Assembly: GCF_964199755.1 (NCBI RefSeq) | Contig: NC_133901.1 | Coordinates: 51,185,324-51,249,323 of the forward strand | Source of the DNA: Larus michahellis | Taxonomy: Eukaryota; Chordata; Aves; Charadriiformes; Laridae | Reading direction: 5' to 3' | Length of the DNA stretch: 64,000 nt | Shown: in pieces, positions 23,184 through 36,600 of the stretch | How positions within the stretch are numbered: position 1 is the stretch's first letter | How the letters are laid out: the number at the start of each line of letters is the position of its first letter | The notes under the pieces: model-generated | What the model saw: only the letters and a program-made list of their open reading frames with translations | Database searches by the model: none | What the model was told of the DNA's origin: nothing | Translations under genes and position numbers: made by a program

Positions 23184-23631
23184 ATCCCACATGCCGTAAC
23201 CCAAGAATTGAAGAAAAATTTGAGAACCACATAACTACTCATAAAAAGCAAATACTGTAACAGCCCCGTCCCCCAGTGGAAAACGCACCTTCTGGATACG
23301 ACTGCGAGTTGCGGAGAACTACTTGCAGCGCTCGCGTGCAGATGCCTCCTCAGAAAATTAGGAGAATTTTCTCACTGAAGCTGTTTAGCAAAAAGCAAAT
23401 GTTCTTTGCAAGGTTCATTTCTACACTTCTGACTTTGGAAAACAAACGGCATCAAAATATTATTATTTTTTTTAGATAAGATGCTCCTGAAGAACTTAAG
23501 CCATAAATGCACTGCTTCAAAATTTTGAAGTGTGGCTTTATCCCAACAGAGGTCCAACGTAGCAAGGGCTTTTGTGACTTCAGTGCTAACCCTGGTAAGA
23601 GGTTAGTTGTTTTAATGTTTTTATCGTTATT

Positions 23632-23665
23632 TTTTATTTATTGTTATTTTTAACAATAAATAAAA
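23632..23665. repeat. Perfect 15-bp AT-rich hairpin with AATAAA on both strands
   Basis: The arms at 23632-23646 and 23651-23665 are exact reverse complements around TTTT. Because each arm contains AATAAA or its complement, the hairpin offers a poly(A) hexamer in both directions. It lies about 0.75 kb beyond the predicted TM9SF3 cleavage site, so it could be a distal alternative. AT-rich low-complexity sequence makes chance symmetry fairly likely. Confidence 0.8.
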
Positions 23666-24183
23666 TTGTTATTGTATTTATTGTTATTGGCTGGCTCTCC
23701 TCATTGAGCAGCAGTTCTAACAGCCCTTGCAAGACTGCCACTACCGTAGTGTGTTGAGCTAGAAAAGATCCGAGGGATCAAAAAAAGGGACCAACCGGCT
23801 CTTAAAATCAACCACAAGCTGCAGAGTTGGGAATTAATTCAAGAGAAGAGGACCCCTCAACTCTAGCTCCGGCCACTCAGTTCCCTTGCCTGCAGCCCAC
23901 AGACTGGGTAGGAGGCTTGTTTTTTTCCCTAAGCTTATGCTTTTCAGACACATTCCAGTGGAGAAAGTGCTGACGCACTCAGCGTTACACAATTTTGCTG
24001 TCTTCAGTGAAGCTGTGTATACGTATACTTCATCGGGCAGATTGGGCTAGATGCTGGGGATGCTGAAGCCAGAGCAAAACGTTAACTTTCTCATTTGTGT
24101 TTCCTCTGCAGGGACGATAGCGATTAAGAAGGTGCTATCAATTTTACCTGAAGTTTAAAATTCAACAGTATAGGGTTTGGGGG

Positions 24184-24260
24184 TTTTTTTTGTTTTGTTT
24201 TGTTTTTTGTTTTTTGGGGTTTTTTTTTTTAGGTTTTTTTGTTTGTTTGTTTTCTTGTTT
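24184..24260 (+). repeat. T-rich simple repeat (TTTTG/TTTG units)
   Basis: About 75 bases of T runs broken by single or grouped G, then GTTTGTTTG. In TM9SF3 sense orientation this is A-rich and lies about 150 bases past the predicted cleavage site. Confidence 0.8.
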
Positions 24261-24404
24261 AACCCGGAATCCGTTAAAGAAATACACCTAGACTATCATA
24301 CAGAAAACAATTTAATTGTGTGCCCTTTACACACTTTGGAATGTAATTCTGGAGAGGAATTAATAGACACTGTTGCTTCAAAACATTCGGACATCAAAAA
24401 AAAG

Positions 24405-27400
24405 CGCATAACGTAACGTTTATTTGCAGTCTCCATTATCTCCAATCCAGCGTTCACCACTTTTCATACACGAAGTACCAGAGGTGCTTTCTATATGCAC
24501 TCTGCCTCAACTGAAAAGATTTACAATTGCATTTATCTAAAGCATTTGATGAAGACTGGCTATTGGTACACAACTGTTTACTCAATTCTCTGGCCTCTGC
24601 CCCAGAAGTGGGAGGAAAAGCACTGAGCCGCCTCCTGAAGAGTTATCCAAAAAGCTTCAACTCAAGAACCAGAAACTCCTAAGAAACAACCATGGAAAGA
24701 GGAGTGTTGGCTGTAAGATCTTTATTTCTTCCATAAAAGAGGAAGGACTACATCATCTAAGCAGAGAGCTTCCAAATTCTATTAAGCAAGATGGTTCAAG
24801 CTATATCCACATTTTTTGGGGGGGGCAAATGAATATAGCCTTGCCCCAAACAACAACCATAATGACAAGCTGTTGAAAACTGGTCACATTTTGCGCTCCT
24901 TCAGAAACCAAAAGGAGGGGGGAAAACAAAGCAAACCCCCCAACTTACTCCTGTGCTAGGGCGGAAGTATAAAAATGTCAATAAAAATGTCCATTATTGA
25001 AACACAGTACTTCTCCGGAGGAACGTGCCTGCAGAAACAAAAGCAATGCCTGTGCAGTATCTTTTCAATGTCACTTTAAAAGCTATACAGTCCTATCTGG
25101 ATACGCAAAAGCTAATAATGCCAAAGGACAGAGAAAGCAAGTAGGCAGCCCACCATTCTGTGGCATTAAAAATGTGATTAAATGAAATTCACAAACAGTT
25201 TAGTGACATTTCTGATAGACTAATCACACAGCAGTGCTCTAAACAGAGAAACAGACCCATTATCAAAATATTCCCTTTAAAAAACTTGTATCTCGGCAGA
25301 GTACTTAGTGTGTTTACTGTGTGGAGATAACAGCTTCTCACTTCAGATTTAGAAGAACATGGACGAAAAGAGGGCTTCCCACAGCTGTATGCACTAGCAA
25401 GAACTAGCACAAAACTCATTCTTTGCTTTAAGTCTCCATGTTTTGGAACAAAGGAAAACTAACTGTCGACCCAGTTTATGAGCTCATCTCAAAACCAGCC
25501 TGTACTTTAAGAATAATCTTCTCTTAAATGGCAGAGTGTTCGGGTACAAACACCAACCATTCACTTGAAGCAAAACTTAATTATTTCCTGACGGATTGGT
25601 TAAAATTGGCCAGGGAAGTCAGAGGTGAAAGCTCAAATACTTTTCAGAAGCTACATACAGCAGGATGCATAGCTTCTCACTACTACCTATCAGTTCAGTT
25701 CCCCCCAACCTCCAACCCGGAGCACGGTTGTTTCTCATTGTGGCTACTGCATTATCGGTACTTTTTAGAAAGAGACAATACAGTCCTAATCAATACAAAT
25801 ACTTTGCTCATTTTTTTAAATTCAGGAAGTTGCCTTCTCCATGGCAGGCGCTCCATTTCAGCCAGCCACATTGATGAAAACATCCCTAATGTGGCAGCTG
25901 CCTAAAAAAAAAAATGCAACAAAATCAAGCCGACGGGCTCTTAAATCTTTCACAAACACATTCAGGATATTTCTAGCTAAATACAGTGCATAATTAACAG
26001 TCATCTTAGAAAGACTTAACCTTTATTCGCCCATTTATTTCAGTCCGCGCTTCCCCCCACTCTTCTCAGTACACTAGCTGGATCACAAAACAGATTCCTC
26101 CCCAAACAGTTCAGCCAAGAAGAATCTTTTTGGGCTGGTCATCCACTTTGGAGCTGTATTGTGCAATACAGTTGTAAGCAAATTCTAAATTCAACACATG
26201 GGGTTTGGGTATTTGAAAACCACCCAAATACGGTGTACAGAAACCAGCATTCAGCAGTCTTGCCTTTTCAAACATTTTCAACTGCAAACTCATCTATTTT
26301 CACAATCAGAACATTTTTGTCTGAAAAGTTTATTTTAGTTTTCTGAACACTCTAAAGCAACTGTGCTTTTGATGTTACACAAGTGTCCAGATAGGGTTAA
26401 CAAAAATTAAAATGTTCTAAATTACAAATTGAATTCCTGTAAGAGCTTGAGAAAGGAAACAGAACAGAAAAGCATGACATACACACATTGTGAAGAAACC
26501 CCAACTTTTCATGCAATGGCAGGCAAGATGTAAAAAGCCACCCAAATTCACACATTTTTACACCGAATCATCAGAAAAGTACTCTGTAGTAAATCTGTAC
26601 ATCCAAATACATTTGGGATCTACACCTAAGTTACATTATTTAATGTTATATACACTTATTACCCCTTGTATAATGTCTAAAGGAAAATCTTCATTCAAAC
26701 CCAAACCAAAAAAAAATAATAATGCAAGACTAACTTGGAAAAAAGGAGAATCACTTTAGACATTCAGTTAAAATGTTGGTTTTGTTTTAATCTAGACCTC
26801 AAAGTGTTTATTAAAAAACAAACAATCCTCTTCATTTAACATTTTGCTTTCTAACTGTACAGTAAATTGCATTGCAGAGAACGAATCCCGTCTTCAGACT
26901 GTATTTTCTTTGGATGGATTTAAGATGTAACTGGATATTACTTTAAAGATAAATAAAGGGAAGTTGGTCCAACTAGAACAACAGCTGATATATTACATGC
27001 ATATGGGTTTTTTATATAGTTTTAAATTATTTTTTAAACAAATGAGTGTAGGGTATAGTTGATATCGCAAATAAACCAAAAAGCACCTGGAGTCAAAATA
27101 TAAAACATACCTCCTATCCTGGCAATGGCAGTAAAAATCAGAAGAGTAATCTTTCTGGAACGGCATTTTTACATAATTTAGAAATGTTAAGTACCAGGAA
27201 GACTACTAATCAAGTAGTTTTAGCAGCCAAGTTTCCCTCTTTTTATTGAATGGAACAAATGCTTTAAATAAACCGTTTGTCCTCTTCACTGAAGAGAGCT
27301 AGTCTATTCATCTTTAATGAGCTAGGTTTTTTGTTTTTTGTTTTTTTTTGGGAAGATTAGCCACGTACTGTAGTAATGCCTACTGCATATAATCCAAGCA

Positions 27401-27596
27401 TTTGCTGTGAACAGTTGGAGAAAGCAGTCAGTAAGAACCTAGGATCAATGAAATAGATGTTACTTTAAGCCATCCACAAAATGGAGATCCATATAGTGCC
27501 CAGTGTTAAAACCCAAATCTCTTCTCGCGCTTTTTGTTGTGCAAGTTCATCCCCATGAAAAGAGGAACTGATCCATAGTTCAATTTTCTTATTTCC
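24405..27596 (-). other. TM9SF3: TM9SF3 3' UTR (predicted)
   Basis: Non-coding sequence after the TM9SF3 stop codon, about 3.2 kb, AT-rich with short A and T runs. The 3' limit is inferred from the poly(A) signal at 24419-24424. Other AATAAA hexamers occur on the minus strand (for example near 27242, 26808 and 26020), so shorter 3' UTR isoforms are possible. The long UTR resembles the multi-kilobase 3' UTR of mammalian TM9SF3. Individual microRNA or protein sites were not assigned. Confidence 0.6.
24419..24424 (-). terminator. TM9SF3: Polyadenylation signal AATAAA for TM9SF3
   Basis: A canonical AATAAA on the minus strand is followed, 16-23 bases downstream, by eight consecutive T and then GATGT, a good U/GU-rich downstream element. 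Cleavage would fall near 24405. Of the minus-strand hexamers looked at, this has the best downstream context. Confidence 0.6.
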
Positions 27597-27664
27597 TTAG
27601 TCAATTTTCACATTAGTGTAGATTTTACGAACAAAGGCACTTGTTCCCATGTAACCAATAGCTC
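27597..27664 (-). CDS. TM9SF3: TM9SF3 exon 15 (terminal coding exon)
   Basis: Encodes [21 protein letters not shown] and the TAA stop at 27597-27599. The acceptor is TTTTGCAG|GAGCT, entering with two bases of a split Gly codon. It completes the ninth membrane span and a short cytosolic tail. The last three residues, KID, fit the KXD/E C-terminal motif that in plant and yeast TM9 proteins binds COPI and keeps them in the Golgi. Confidence 0.97.
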
Positions 27665-30600
27665 CTGCAAAATAAACAGAAAATACTGAATATGTTAGAG
27701 AGCTGATCAAAATAAGGCAGCTATATAAAACACACACACTTAAACAGAGAAAGTCACATAAAGCATGCACTCTGCACACAGAAAATTACCTGCAATACTT
27801 GTTCTCAAACTCTAATTATCCATGCTCCCAGTGAACGTCTGGCAAGAACTCCCCTGGTCTAGCAATCTAAATCCATTAAGCCATCTTACCAAGAGGCCAT
27901 GCTCACTTGGCCTCGATAAATATAGCAGCCCCCCTACTGCTGCCAATAACTGGGTCCCTTTTTCTGAACAGAGGGTAAAAAACATACAATCACCCACTCT
28001 GCAGGGAAGGTGGATGGGAGGGCGGGTTTTTATTATAAGTTACATGCCTTCTGGATGAGTGTTTTATTGGCAGATGGCTTTTTCCTTCCCACAAGGCACA
28101 AATAATAATAGATCCCCATCCCAGGAGTCTTAAACTCCAAGGAGGTCTGTACAAAGAGATTAAACTAGTAGCAGTTAGTAGTTAAAGGAAATTGCAACCT
28201 GTGGTTTTCAAATTAGTAAGAGTCATGAGCAGAGTATGCATTGTCACAGCAGTAATAAAAGAACAGGTCACTGGGGTTTTGATAGGGGCAACAGTTTACG
28301 CTAAACCCAAAATACTGCAGGACTAAGAACACCTAGAAAAATGAAAGAAATGCACTGGACCGGGCCTTCTGCTGAGAAAGAGATTCAGCAACCTACCTGG
28401 TCAAACCCAGAACCTCAGGTTTGCCAGGCTCAGTGAATACCGTTGTCTTAGGATATCCGCAGGGAATACCCCAGTGCTTCTCCTTCATCTCTTCCAAGCA
28501 AAATGACAGTAAATCAGCCTTGTGGAAGTCTGTTTGGCTAACTCTCGGGTTAGAAGTGAATTTGAAAAATCAAGCAAGAATTAGAGAGAACTGCTGACAG
28601 AGTGCCAGAATAACACATCATAAAATACGGGAAGAAAATGATAGAGAAGTGAATGTGGATAACTCAGTACAGATAAGAGAACTCATAACATCAAACACTT
28701 GGAAGCTCAGTAAAGAATGGACTCTAAACAGCTATTTTTGCTTCACATAAGCAATAAGTAAAAGCCCAGAACAAAGCATGAAACAACACTTTCAGTGATA
28801 TGGGATGCACCAGACTTCCATAAGGTGTGTTAAATACAGAAGCCTAACCAACACTAAAAAAATTTCTGGCGAAACTTCATTTTTCAAGAAAATTAAGTTT
28901 TTTTGCCTTTAGAAATTAAGACCATACACACCTGCAGCTAGTATTGCTGGCCACAGATTTATTCAGAACCTGATGAATTCTTTAAATCCTGGGGACTGCT
29001 CAAATAATTCATGAGGTCAGCCATAAAACTCACACAGAATTTTCGTTTTCAGACCCCTAAAAGCCCAACATTGGTGTTTAACGAGGAAATCTGCACAAGG
29101 CAAACCTGATGCATCATTCCAATGCCACCGGAGTAGTAAAGAGCCTGTGGAGTCAGCCTCTGTGTTGCATAGCATTTTCAAGCTGTATAAATATCACGAC
29201 AACCATTCTACTGGGCAGCAAATGAGGGATTTGTATGGCTAACTTGGACAAAGCAGAGTTTGACTAAAACAAATATGGCACAGGCAAGATCAGGTTGCTG
29301 CTTGCAAGCGTGAAGTGTGCTGAGGACACAGCAGAAGCCCGGCAGTTCAAGGAGGGACCAGTACAGTGTTCTGACAGACCCAAGCACAGGTTGTGCAGAA
29401 GAGCTGAGGTGAGCTTGGACTCATACAGGAGCACGCAGATTCCTCTGCGGCCTGTTAAGAAACTCATCTTCTGCCTTATGCAGTAAATGGACAAAATAAG
29501 GCCACTGGGCTCCTCTTTGAAGACTTACCATGTTTTGCCTGTTAAAGCAGACACTGACAACAGATCCAAAGCCCATTTTAGTTGCTAAACTCAGATACAT
29601 TACAGAACTCGTTCTTTGAGGGTTTCTCTAGTGATGTGATGCCACATATCACAGAGATTTGGGAGAACAAAGCGCTAATTGTGTTTCATTTGGGATCTAG
29701 AGAATGTGTGCATGAGATGCAAGTGAGGGGGAGGAGTTGAGAGTAGCAGTCACATGAGACCACAAGCTCTCAACCCCATAAACAAATCATAACCTATTCT
29801 GAATCGCAGGAGCCTTACCCATGAAGGCCACTAATGGCCAATAGCCAAGGCAGGGGGGTTAAGCCTCAAGGCTACTTCACAGCCACTGAATAAAACATGC
29901 GGTGGGGGAAACCCTAGACAATGACAGCTAAAGAACGTCCTCCTGAAACAAATGCAGGACAATTGGATCACTTGAATAAAAAATCCATAGTAAAGGGAAT
30001 GATTTTATTTATTTATTATAAATACCACCTGATAAGGTGTTTAACTTGGTTATGGCCTATATAGGTTTAGCAGAAATAGACTGCAAGCATATTTCAGCAG
30101 AACAAGCAGCTTTTAAATAAACAGAAAAATCCAAATAGTGAGGAAGAGCAACCACAAAAAAGAAAAAGATTAATTCCTGTCTCTAACTTCAAACCAATTA
30201 ACACTTACTTTAATTGTGACTTGTAAGCACAATTTTTTTTTATTTAAAAAAGCCTTTCAATCATACTTATGTTATTTATCTGGTATTGCAAGAGGCTATT
30301 CTATACTACCTAGCTCCTAAGCCATCCACTGAGCTGGAGAATAAGTTTTATTCTTTTCTGTCACTAAGAGGGAAGCACGAGGAGCTCAAAAGGTTTGGAA
30401 GTTCTCATGGGCTCCCTACTGTCCAGCACCAGAACTTAGATGCTCTGCAGAGGAGAGCAGACTTTGTGGATCAAAGCATCCCACTACATGTGGGATTTGA
30501 GTTCGCTAGGCATTGTCAGGGGCACTAAAACCAGAGTTGGATGACACAAGGCTCCAGAGAGTTTCCCTGTGGCTGCCTTGGATCCTAACTCGTTCGTCTC

Positions 30601-33600
30601 ATATCCAACTGTGTGATACTGAACACGCTCATTCGTGTGAGCCTCCAAAGCACAGCTCTACACACTTTTCACAGGAGACGTACAGTCAGTAGCACGCACA
30701 CTGCACAATTCTCTAACACAAATGTCTTTGTTAGACCTCAATGGCAGCAAGTTCCCTAGACAAATGCTTTTTGACAGGGGATTTTTTTTTTGTTTCCTTC
30801 CCTTCACATGCTGAAAATGGGAGTTCTCAGTAAAAAGGAATCTCACAGCTTCTCTTCCAACACACTTAAAAAGACAAAAAGAAATCTCAATAGAGCTATG
30901 GAAATAAACTTTAATGTGTTACAGTATTTTCTAATTTTGATTAAATTTGGATTTTACTCTAATATTCCATCAAGTAGTGTCCTACCATAACAAGAAAGCA
31001 TTCAACAATCTTTCTTTTCCATGTTTTAAAAAACATTTTAATTACAGAAACTGGTGGGCAAGCTTGGCTTCTGCATCATAGACATTTTAATCAATACCAG
31101 CCTGAGCACTTTAAAAAGAAAAGATTAGAGCTGAAAGTATAAGCCTATTAAAGAAAAAAAATGGCTGCAAGACTACCAGAACAGCAGGGAAGTCTTGTAA
31201 TGTGCCAAGAACCTGATGAAGCAAGACTAGATTGTGTGAGAGAAAAGGGGAACAGGTACTCAGCAGTTAAAGAGATGATTTCCCTCCCCTTTTTAGAAAC
31301 ATTGTGAAATTACCCATCGTCTTGTGATATCAAGAAACGTATACTTTACAGAAAGTAAGCTGCTGTAAGACATCATGCGTCTCAAATATCTAACTCAAAG
31401 AAATCCTTCCACTAGAATCTATAGGACTATTCATTCACTATTAAGAAGGAAAGCATTAAATAAGGATCACACATAAAAAGCAAATAACATCACGGGAAAG
31501 TGCAAAAGAACCAAGTAGCACTTTCTGAAAGTCATACAGCAAAGGATAAAAATAAAGCTAACAGGTGAACAAGTATATTTGACTTTATCAGATGACCTCC
31601 ATACTGAGAACTGTTTTTTTTTCTAAACATCGTCACAACACTATCTTAAAAAGCAATGAAATACAGCTGCACACAGGAGAACTCTGCACTCTCTTTACCT
31701 GAGAATATTCCAATACTTATTTCTCAAATGCTAGCCTGAAGCGTCAGTCCTTTCTGTTCTGGTCACCCTCATGTATACATGCCACAAGATACAGATGGTG
31801 GCGTCATCAGCATTGCAATACCTTTGAGGCCTCAATGGGTGTACCTAGCTTCTTGTCTTGAAGCAACAGTAAAAACTCCGAAACAAAATGCTAGCATGGA
31901 CTCAACTTAATTTGAAATTATTTTTCAGAACTTCTTGCCAAATATTGAGTCTTTCAAGCTTACACTGAGCGTGAAATTCTCTGCACGGTACATAAGTTGT
32001 CTTCCTATCAGAAGACACGATCCACGGAAATCTCCTATATTAGGTAGGAACCAAGTATAAGCAGAGAAGTCTAAGATTCTTTTTAAAGACTGTCAGCTTT
32101 TTTGAGCACATCTTGCAGACATACACACTACACCACCAAAACGAAAGAGCTAAAATCAGAAACATGACAGTCTGAAGAATTCTGATAGAAAACCGTCAAT
32201 ATATTTGAAACTTACCACACATTATTCCCAAAGCTGTGCTAAATACTGCCATATAGCCAAAGTAAAACGATGTTTGAAACAAGCCATACATCCTGAAAAA
32301 GAAAGATAGGAATTTATGCTAGGTATTTTTCACAGTTTTTCTCAACAAACTTATTTGGCAATACAGTAATCTGATATTCAAGCAAGAAAACTATCACTTA
32401 CTTTGTCTTGAAAAAGTAATAGTAAAAGGAGTACATGTAAACATAAATCGCAGTTGAAGCCGCAGAAAGAAAGCTTGTCCATTGCCTGAAAGTAAACACA
32501 CACGAACATCATATATCTAACCAAAAGGCTTCCCAAGAAGATGTAACAATGCATTAAAAAATATGCCTCAAAATAAAATGTACTGGTTCTACAGACTTAT
32601 TTAACAAAATCTACATGTTGTCTACTATAAGTGACAAAAGTTACTATGGCAACAGCTACCACTGAGACCAAGTGATGATCCTTCTTCATATTCCTGTGTG
32701 CCTTGGCATTTTTATATTTTTTTCTAATACATGTACACACAGATGCCCATACACACAGAAAGCTCCTGTACAGAAAGGATCCAACAATAGATTCCCAACA
32801 GATAAAATCTGGACGCAGGACACAGAAAAGACCCATCTAGACTGAAGAACTCTCATAATATGGTTAATTATGCAAATAATGCAATACTTACCACCTATAA
32901 TCCTCTGCGTTTAGCAGGAAATACGTACAAACGATAGTCACACAAACTGTCACAATGCAGAGGATAACCAGAACCAACATCATAAAGCCATAAACATAGT
33001 AGATCTTGTAAGCCCAGAACGAAGTAAAAATGAAATACCTGAAGAGAGTAAACAAAATATGAAGACAACATAGTAATTGAATTTAAATTATTACACTTCT
33101 TAATCAAATCGACAAATAGCCGACATACTCACATTTCAATAAAAATTGATCCAAAAGGGAGGATTCCACCTAGGCAAACAATAACAGCTGGTTCCATGAA
33201 CCTGAAAGATATTAAGATTAGTTTAGGGACAATTTTAATCTTTCATTTATAAACATATTAAGACATATAACCAGATAATTAATATAGCACAGAGAATTAT
33301 TTAAAAGACATGCTAACAAGAACATTTCTGTCTCATACCAGCATATTAAACAGAAGATTCCCCCAAAGATGTCATGTGTATGGATAGAAGGAGGAGTTAT
33401 TCTTGGGGAAAGCTGAAACAAAACATAAGTCTCATGCCTATCACCTACTGGCATAACATTAGGAATCTAACCAGCCTTAAAGGCTACAGAAAGAATCTCT
33501 CTTGCCCAAAAAGGGTCTGAGCAATCAAGCCCCATAACATCCATTAGCCTTGAATGAAGGCAATGAAAACTCAAAGCTGTTCATGGCTTCAAATACAGCG

Positions 33601-36600
33601 AAAAGCACAAAGAAAATTTTGCAGGGTAACGGTTATAAAATTAAGAACCAGTGTTTATTTTTAATGCTATACTGAGTCATGAGCCTATGGCCAAAAATGA
33701 ATACTCAGCTACCTGTAGATGATACTGTCACTCACTAAAGGTGACCTCTGTGTAGTACTCGCAATCATGCTGAATCTAGCTAGTAACCAGTGATTTAATT
33801 TGCAGCTTCTTTTATTATTTATAGGGAGACTTGTCTAAGTTGACGGTGTGCAGTTTCATCATCTTCAAGAGAAGTATCTGATTTCTTTTTATCTGTCATG
33901 CTGATCCAGAAAAATCCATCAGATTCCCAAGATACAGGTCACAATATAAATCAAATCCTAGTATCTGAGCTGCAGAACCCGGCACTAACAAAAGACTGTG
34001 TGCTGCACCTCCTGGATATTGCAGGTGTACACGTTTCAGTGCCCCCTTCACTTTGTCTGTTCCATTCCTCTGAACAGGGAAAGCAAGAAAAATCTATTAA
34101 AAAATCCTCTGAGGATTTTTTTCATTTCCATAGCTTGCTGCTTCCATCTCAGAATTAAATTAATAGGAAAAAGCGACTGCATTCATGATTTTCCAAAAAC
34201 CCAAGTTTACTTTTGAGACTAGGCACCCACCCCTTTATATTCACTTCAAAAATAATAAAGGCTTATTCGCAATTCAAACTGTATACCTGGAGTACTTTAG
34301 GCTCTGTGCCGTCAACAAAAGTGCAGAATTGGGAACGGCGCTGCAAGCTTCTCCCCACCATGACCCTGCAAATATGTCTCAGCTTCTACATGGAGACCAT
34401 TAAACAGAACAGCCTGCCTCCAAGGCACATTCAATCCTAAATTTGTGAGAGGCATTAACTAAGAGGAAAGGTTTCGTTTCAAGATACCCATGCAAGAACT
34501 GGGTTGGGACCATCCTTTTTACATAAGAGACTGAAGAGCATTTCAGGCCAAATGCGAATCTCCAGTGATCTAGGACTTTAAAATTTGCTACAACTATTAA
34601 CCATTAACTGCACTAGGTGTTTTTATTCAACAGAAAAAAAACATATTAAGGAAATGTCAGTAGAGATGTTCTTCTGACATAACTCAATTGAAATAAAAAA
34701 GGTTACTCTAGAAAAATTTTTAATGATCACATCTGAAAAGTCATTTTAAATGTACTGAAGTGAATAGATCTAGTTAACATGATGCTTGTCTTTACCATTT
34801 TTTCTCTGGTATGGGACGAGGCACTGCATTGACACGACATGGAAAATTAGGCTGTCCTGACAGATTTCGACCAAGAATCGTACCAACGAGGTTCAATGGA
34901 AGAATGACAAAGAAACAAATACAGCACACTGCCACCTGTAAGCAAGAAATAAATAATTTAAAAAAAAAAAAAACCAAGTATAAGACGACAAAAGAAGATA
35001 ATCAACCCACTCCATATATTAGTCCTTAGTAATTGTTCCTGTAGAATCATACTCCTAGTTATGAAGCATTAGTCAATATACATCTATTTTATCAAAGTAT
35101 TTATTTCCTGAGAAACTTCCTAATAAACATTAGTAAGTACATTTTCTTGCATCGAGAGAACAGAACCATTACAGATTTTTTTTTACTATTTTCTTCTAAC
35201 CATTGTACTCAGTATATTGCAAAGGAATGAAATTAAAGTCTTCATGGTACTTCATCACAGAAAATTTTGTCTGCTTCTCTTAAACTTTTGCAGATTATGC
35301 TATCCTTGGGAGTTAACATCTGGCAGTTAGGCAGCTGCATACAGAACTACAGCTGCTGGGTGCAAAATTTTTAATCCCATCCAAAAAAGAAACCCAAACA
35401 AGAATTGCAAAGCCATGTCAGAACGCTACCAATCAAAATTTTGGGTTCAATTTTCTCCACTATCCATCAACCAGCTAATTAAGAACACAAACTGTCAAAG
35501 ACACAAGTATGCACAAAGACACTGGTATGCACACGTACACAATTTAGAAGCACAATGGCCCTACTTACATACAGAGATTAGATTTATGTACAACGCAGCA
35601 AAGTCAAGCCAATGTTCCAGCTCTTTCCAGTGGAACAACCTCCCTAAAATTTTACCATGAATCATCTTTTTTCCAGTATATGTATGTAGCTCTACTTTTG
35701 CAATTCCTTGAAGGCAACATATTTTTATCTTCTAAAACGGGAAAATTTAAAGTATTTAGCAAGACGTTCTCTTCCGGTAACTCTTCAGCACAAAATGATT
35801 AGCAGTAGCCAGTTTGTTAACATTTTGATATTGATAATTAAAGACAGAACAGTGGTCTGTAATGCAATAACTATAGTTCTGAAGATTGACCCTGTGACCT
35901 TCTCCATGCAAACATATGAAAATACTGCCTTTTAAAAGCACTGTTGCCTGAGGCTCTGTGTACGCCCTGGTGCCTCCTGAGAAAAGAAGCTATATTCCTC
36001 TTTCACTCCATCAGGACGCAAAGTCCATGGCAGCAGCTTAATACAAAAAAAATGGATGGAGGACCAGGTCTAGGCGCCACGCACTGACTTGTTTAAGAAG
36101 CAGTTACTCCAGGATAAATAAAGGCTGTTCACATATATCTACATAAATCTACTGTAAGCAGCTGAAAAGCAAGAACCACTAGGCTTCATGAATGAGGAGC
36201 TGCACTACATTAGCTCAACGCAAACCTAGCACGGTCAGTCACATGAGATTAAGGCAACATCTGACAGAAGTCAGTGGGTTATTCCTCTATTACTGACTTG
36301 CATATCATTACAAGCCTAGGCCAGATATGCATGGAAAATGTTGCCTGGGGGTCGGATGGAGCAAGCCTTCATGCTTCACAGAAAGATACACCAAACAGGT
36401 GGTGAACAAGCAGCAGGACTGTCCAGACTGCTCTGTATATCTTCTGAGGAGAGGTTATTAAAGGTTTACATCATGAGCCACTAAAATACGAAGCTTCAGT
36501 GGTAAATACAGAAAAGCTAAGCAGTATTTATACTTGCCAATAATAAAGCAGATTTTACACAATTAATACATCTTTAGTATCTCCCATTTATCTTCTTCCA

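Larger units (their letters stand above)
15701..24404. other. Intergenic region between TM9SF3 poly(A) site and TLL2 promoter
   Basis: About 8.7 kb lie between the predicted TM9SF3 cleavage site and the TLL2 CpG island. It contains three CR1 pieces (15922-16560, 16845-16947 and 17092-17254), several homopolymer tracts and an AT-rich hairpin at 23632-23665. Only short, overlapping open frames with no recognisable domains occur outside the CR1 sequence. No exon was recognised from 17.3 to 24.4 kb, and I see nothing else to name there. Confidence 0.65.

Noticed and set aside
30286..30528. 80-codon plus-strand frame in TM9SF3 intron 14
   Set aside because: There is no recognisable domain or splice context, and the length is within chance expectation.
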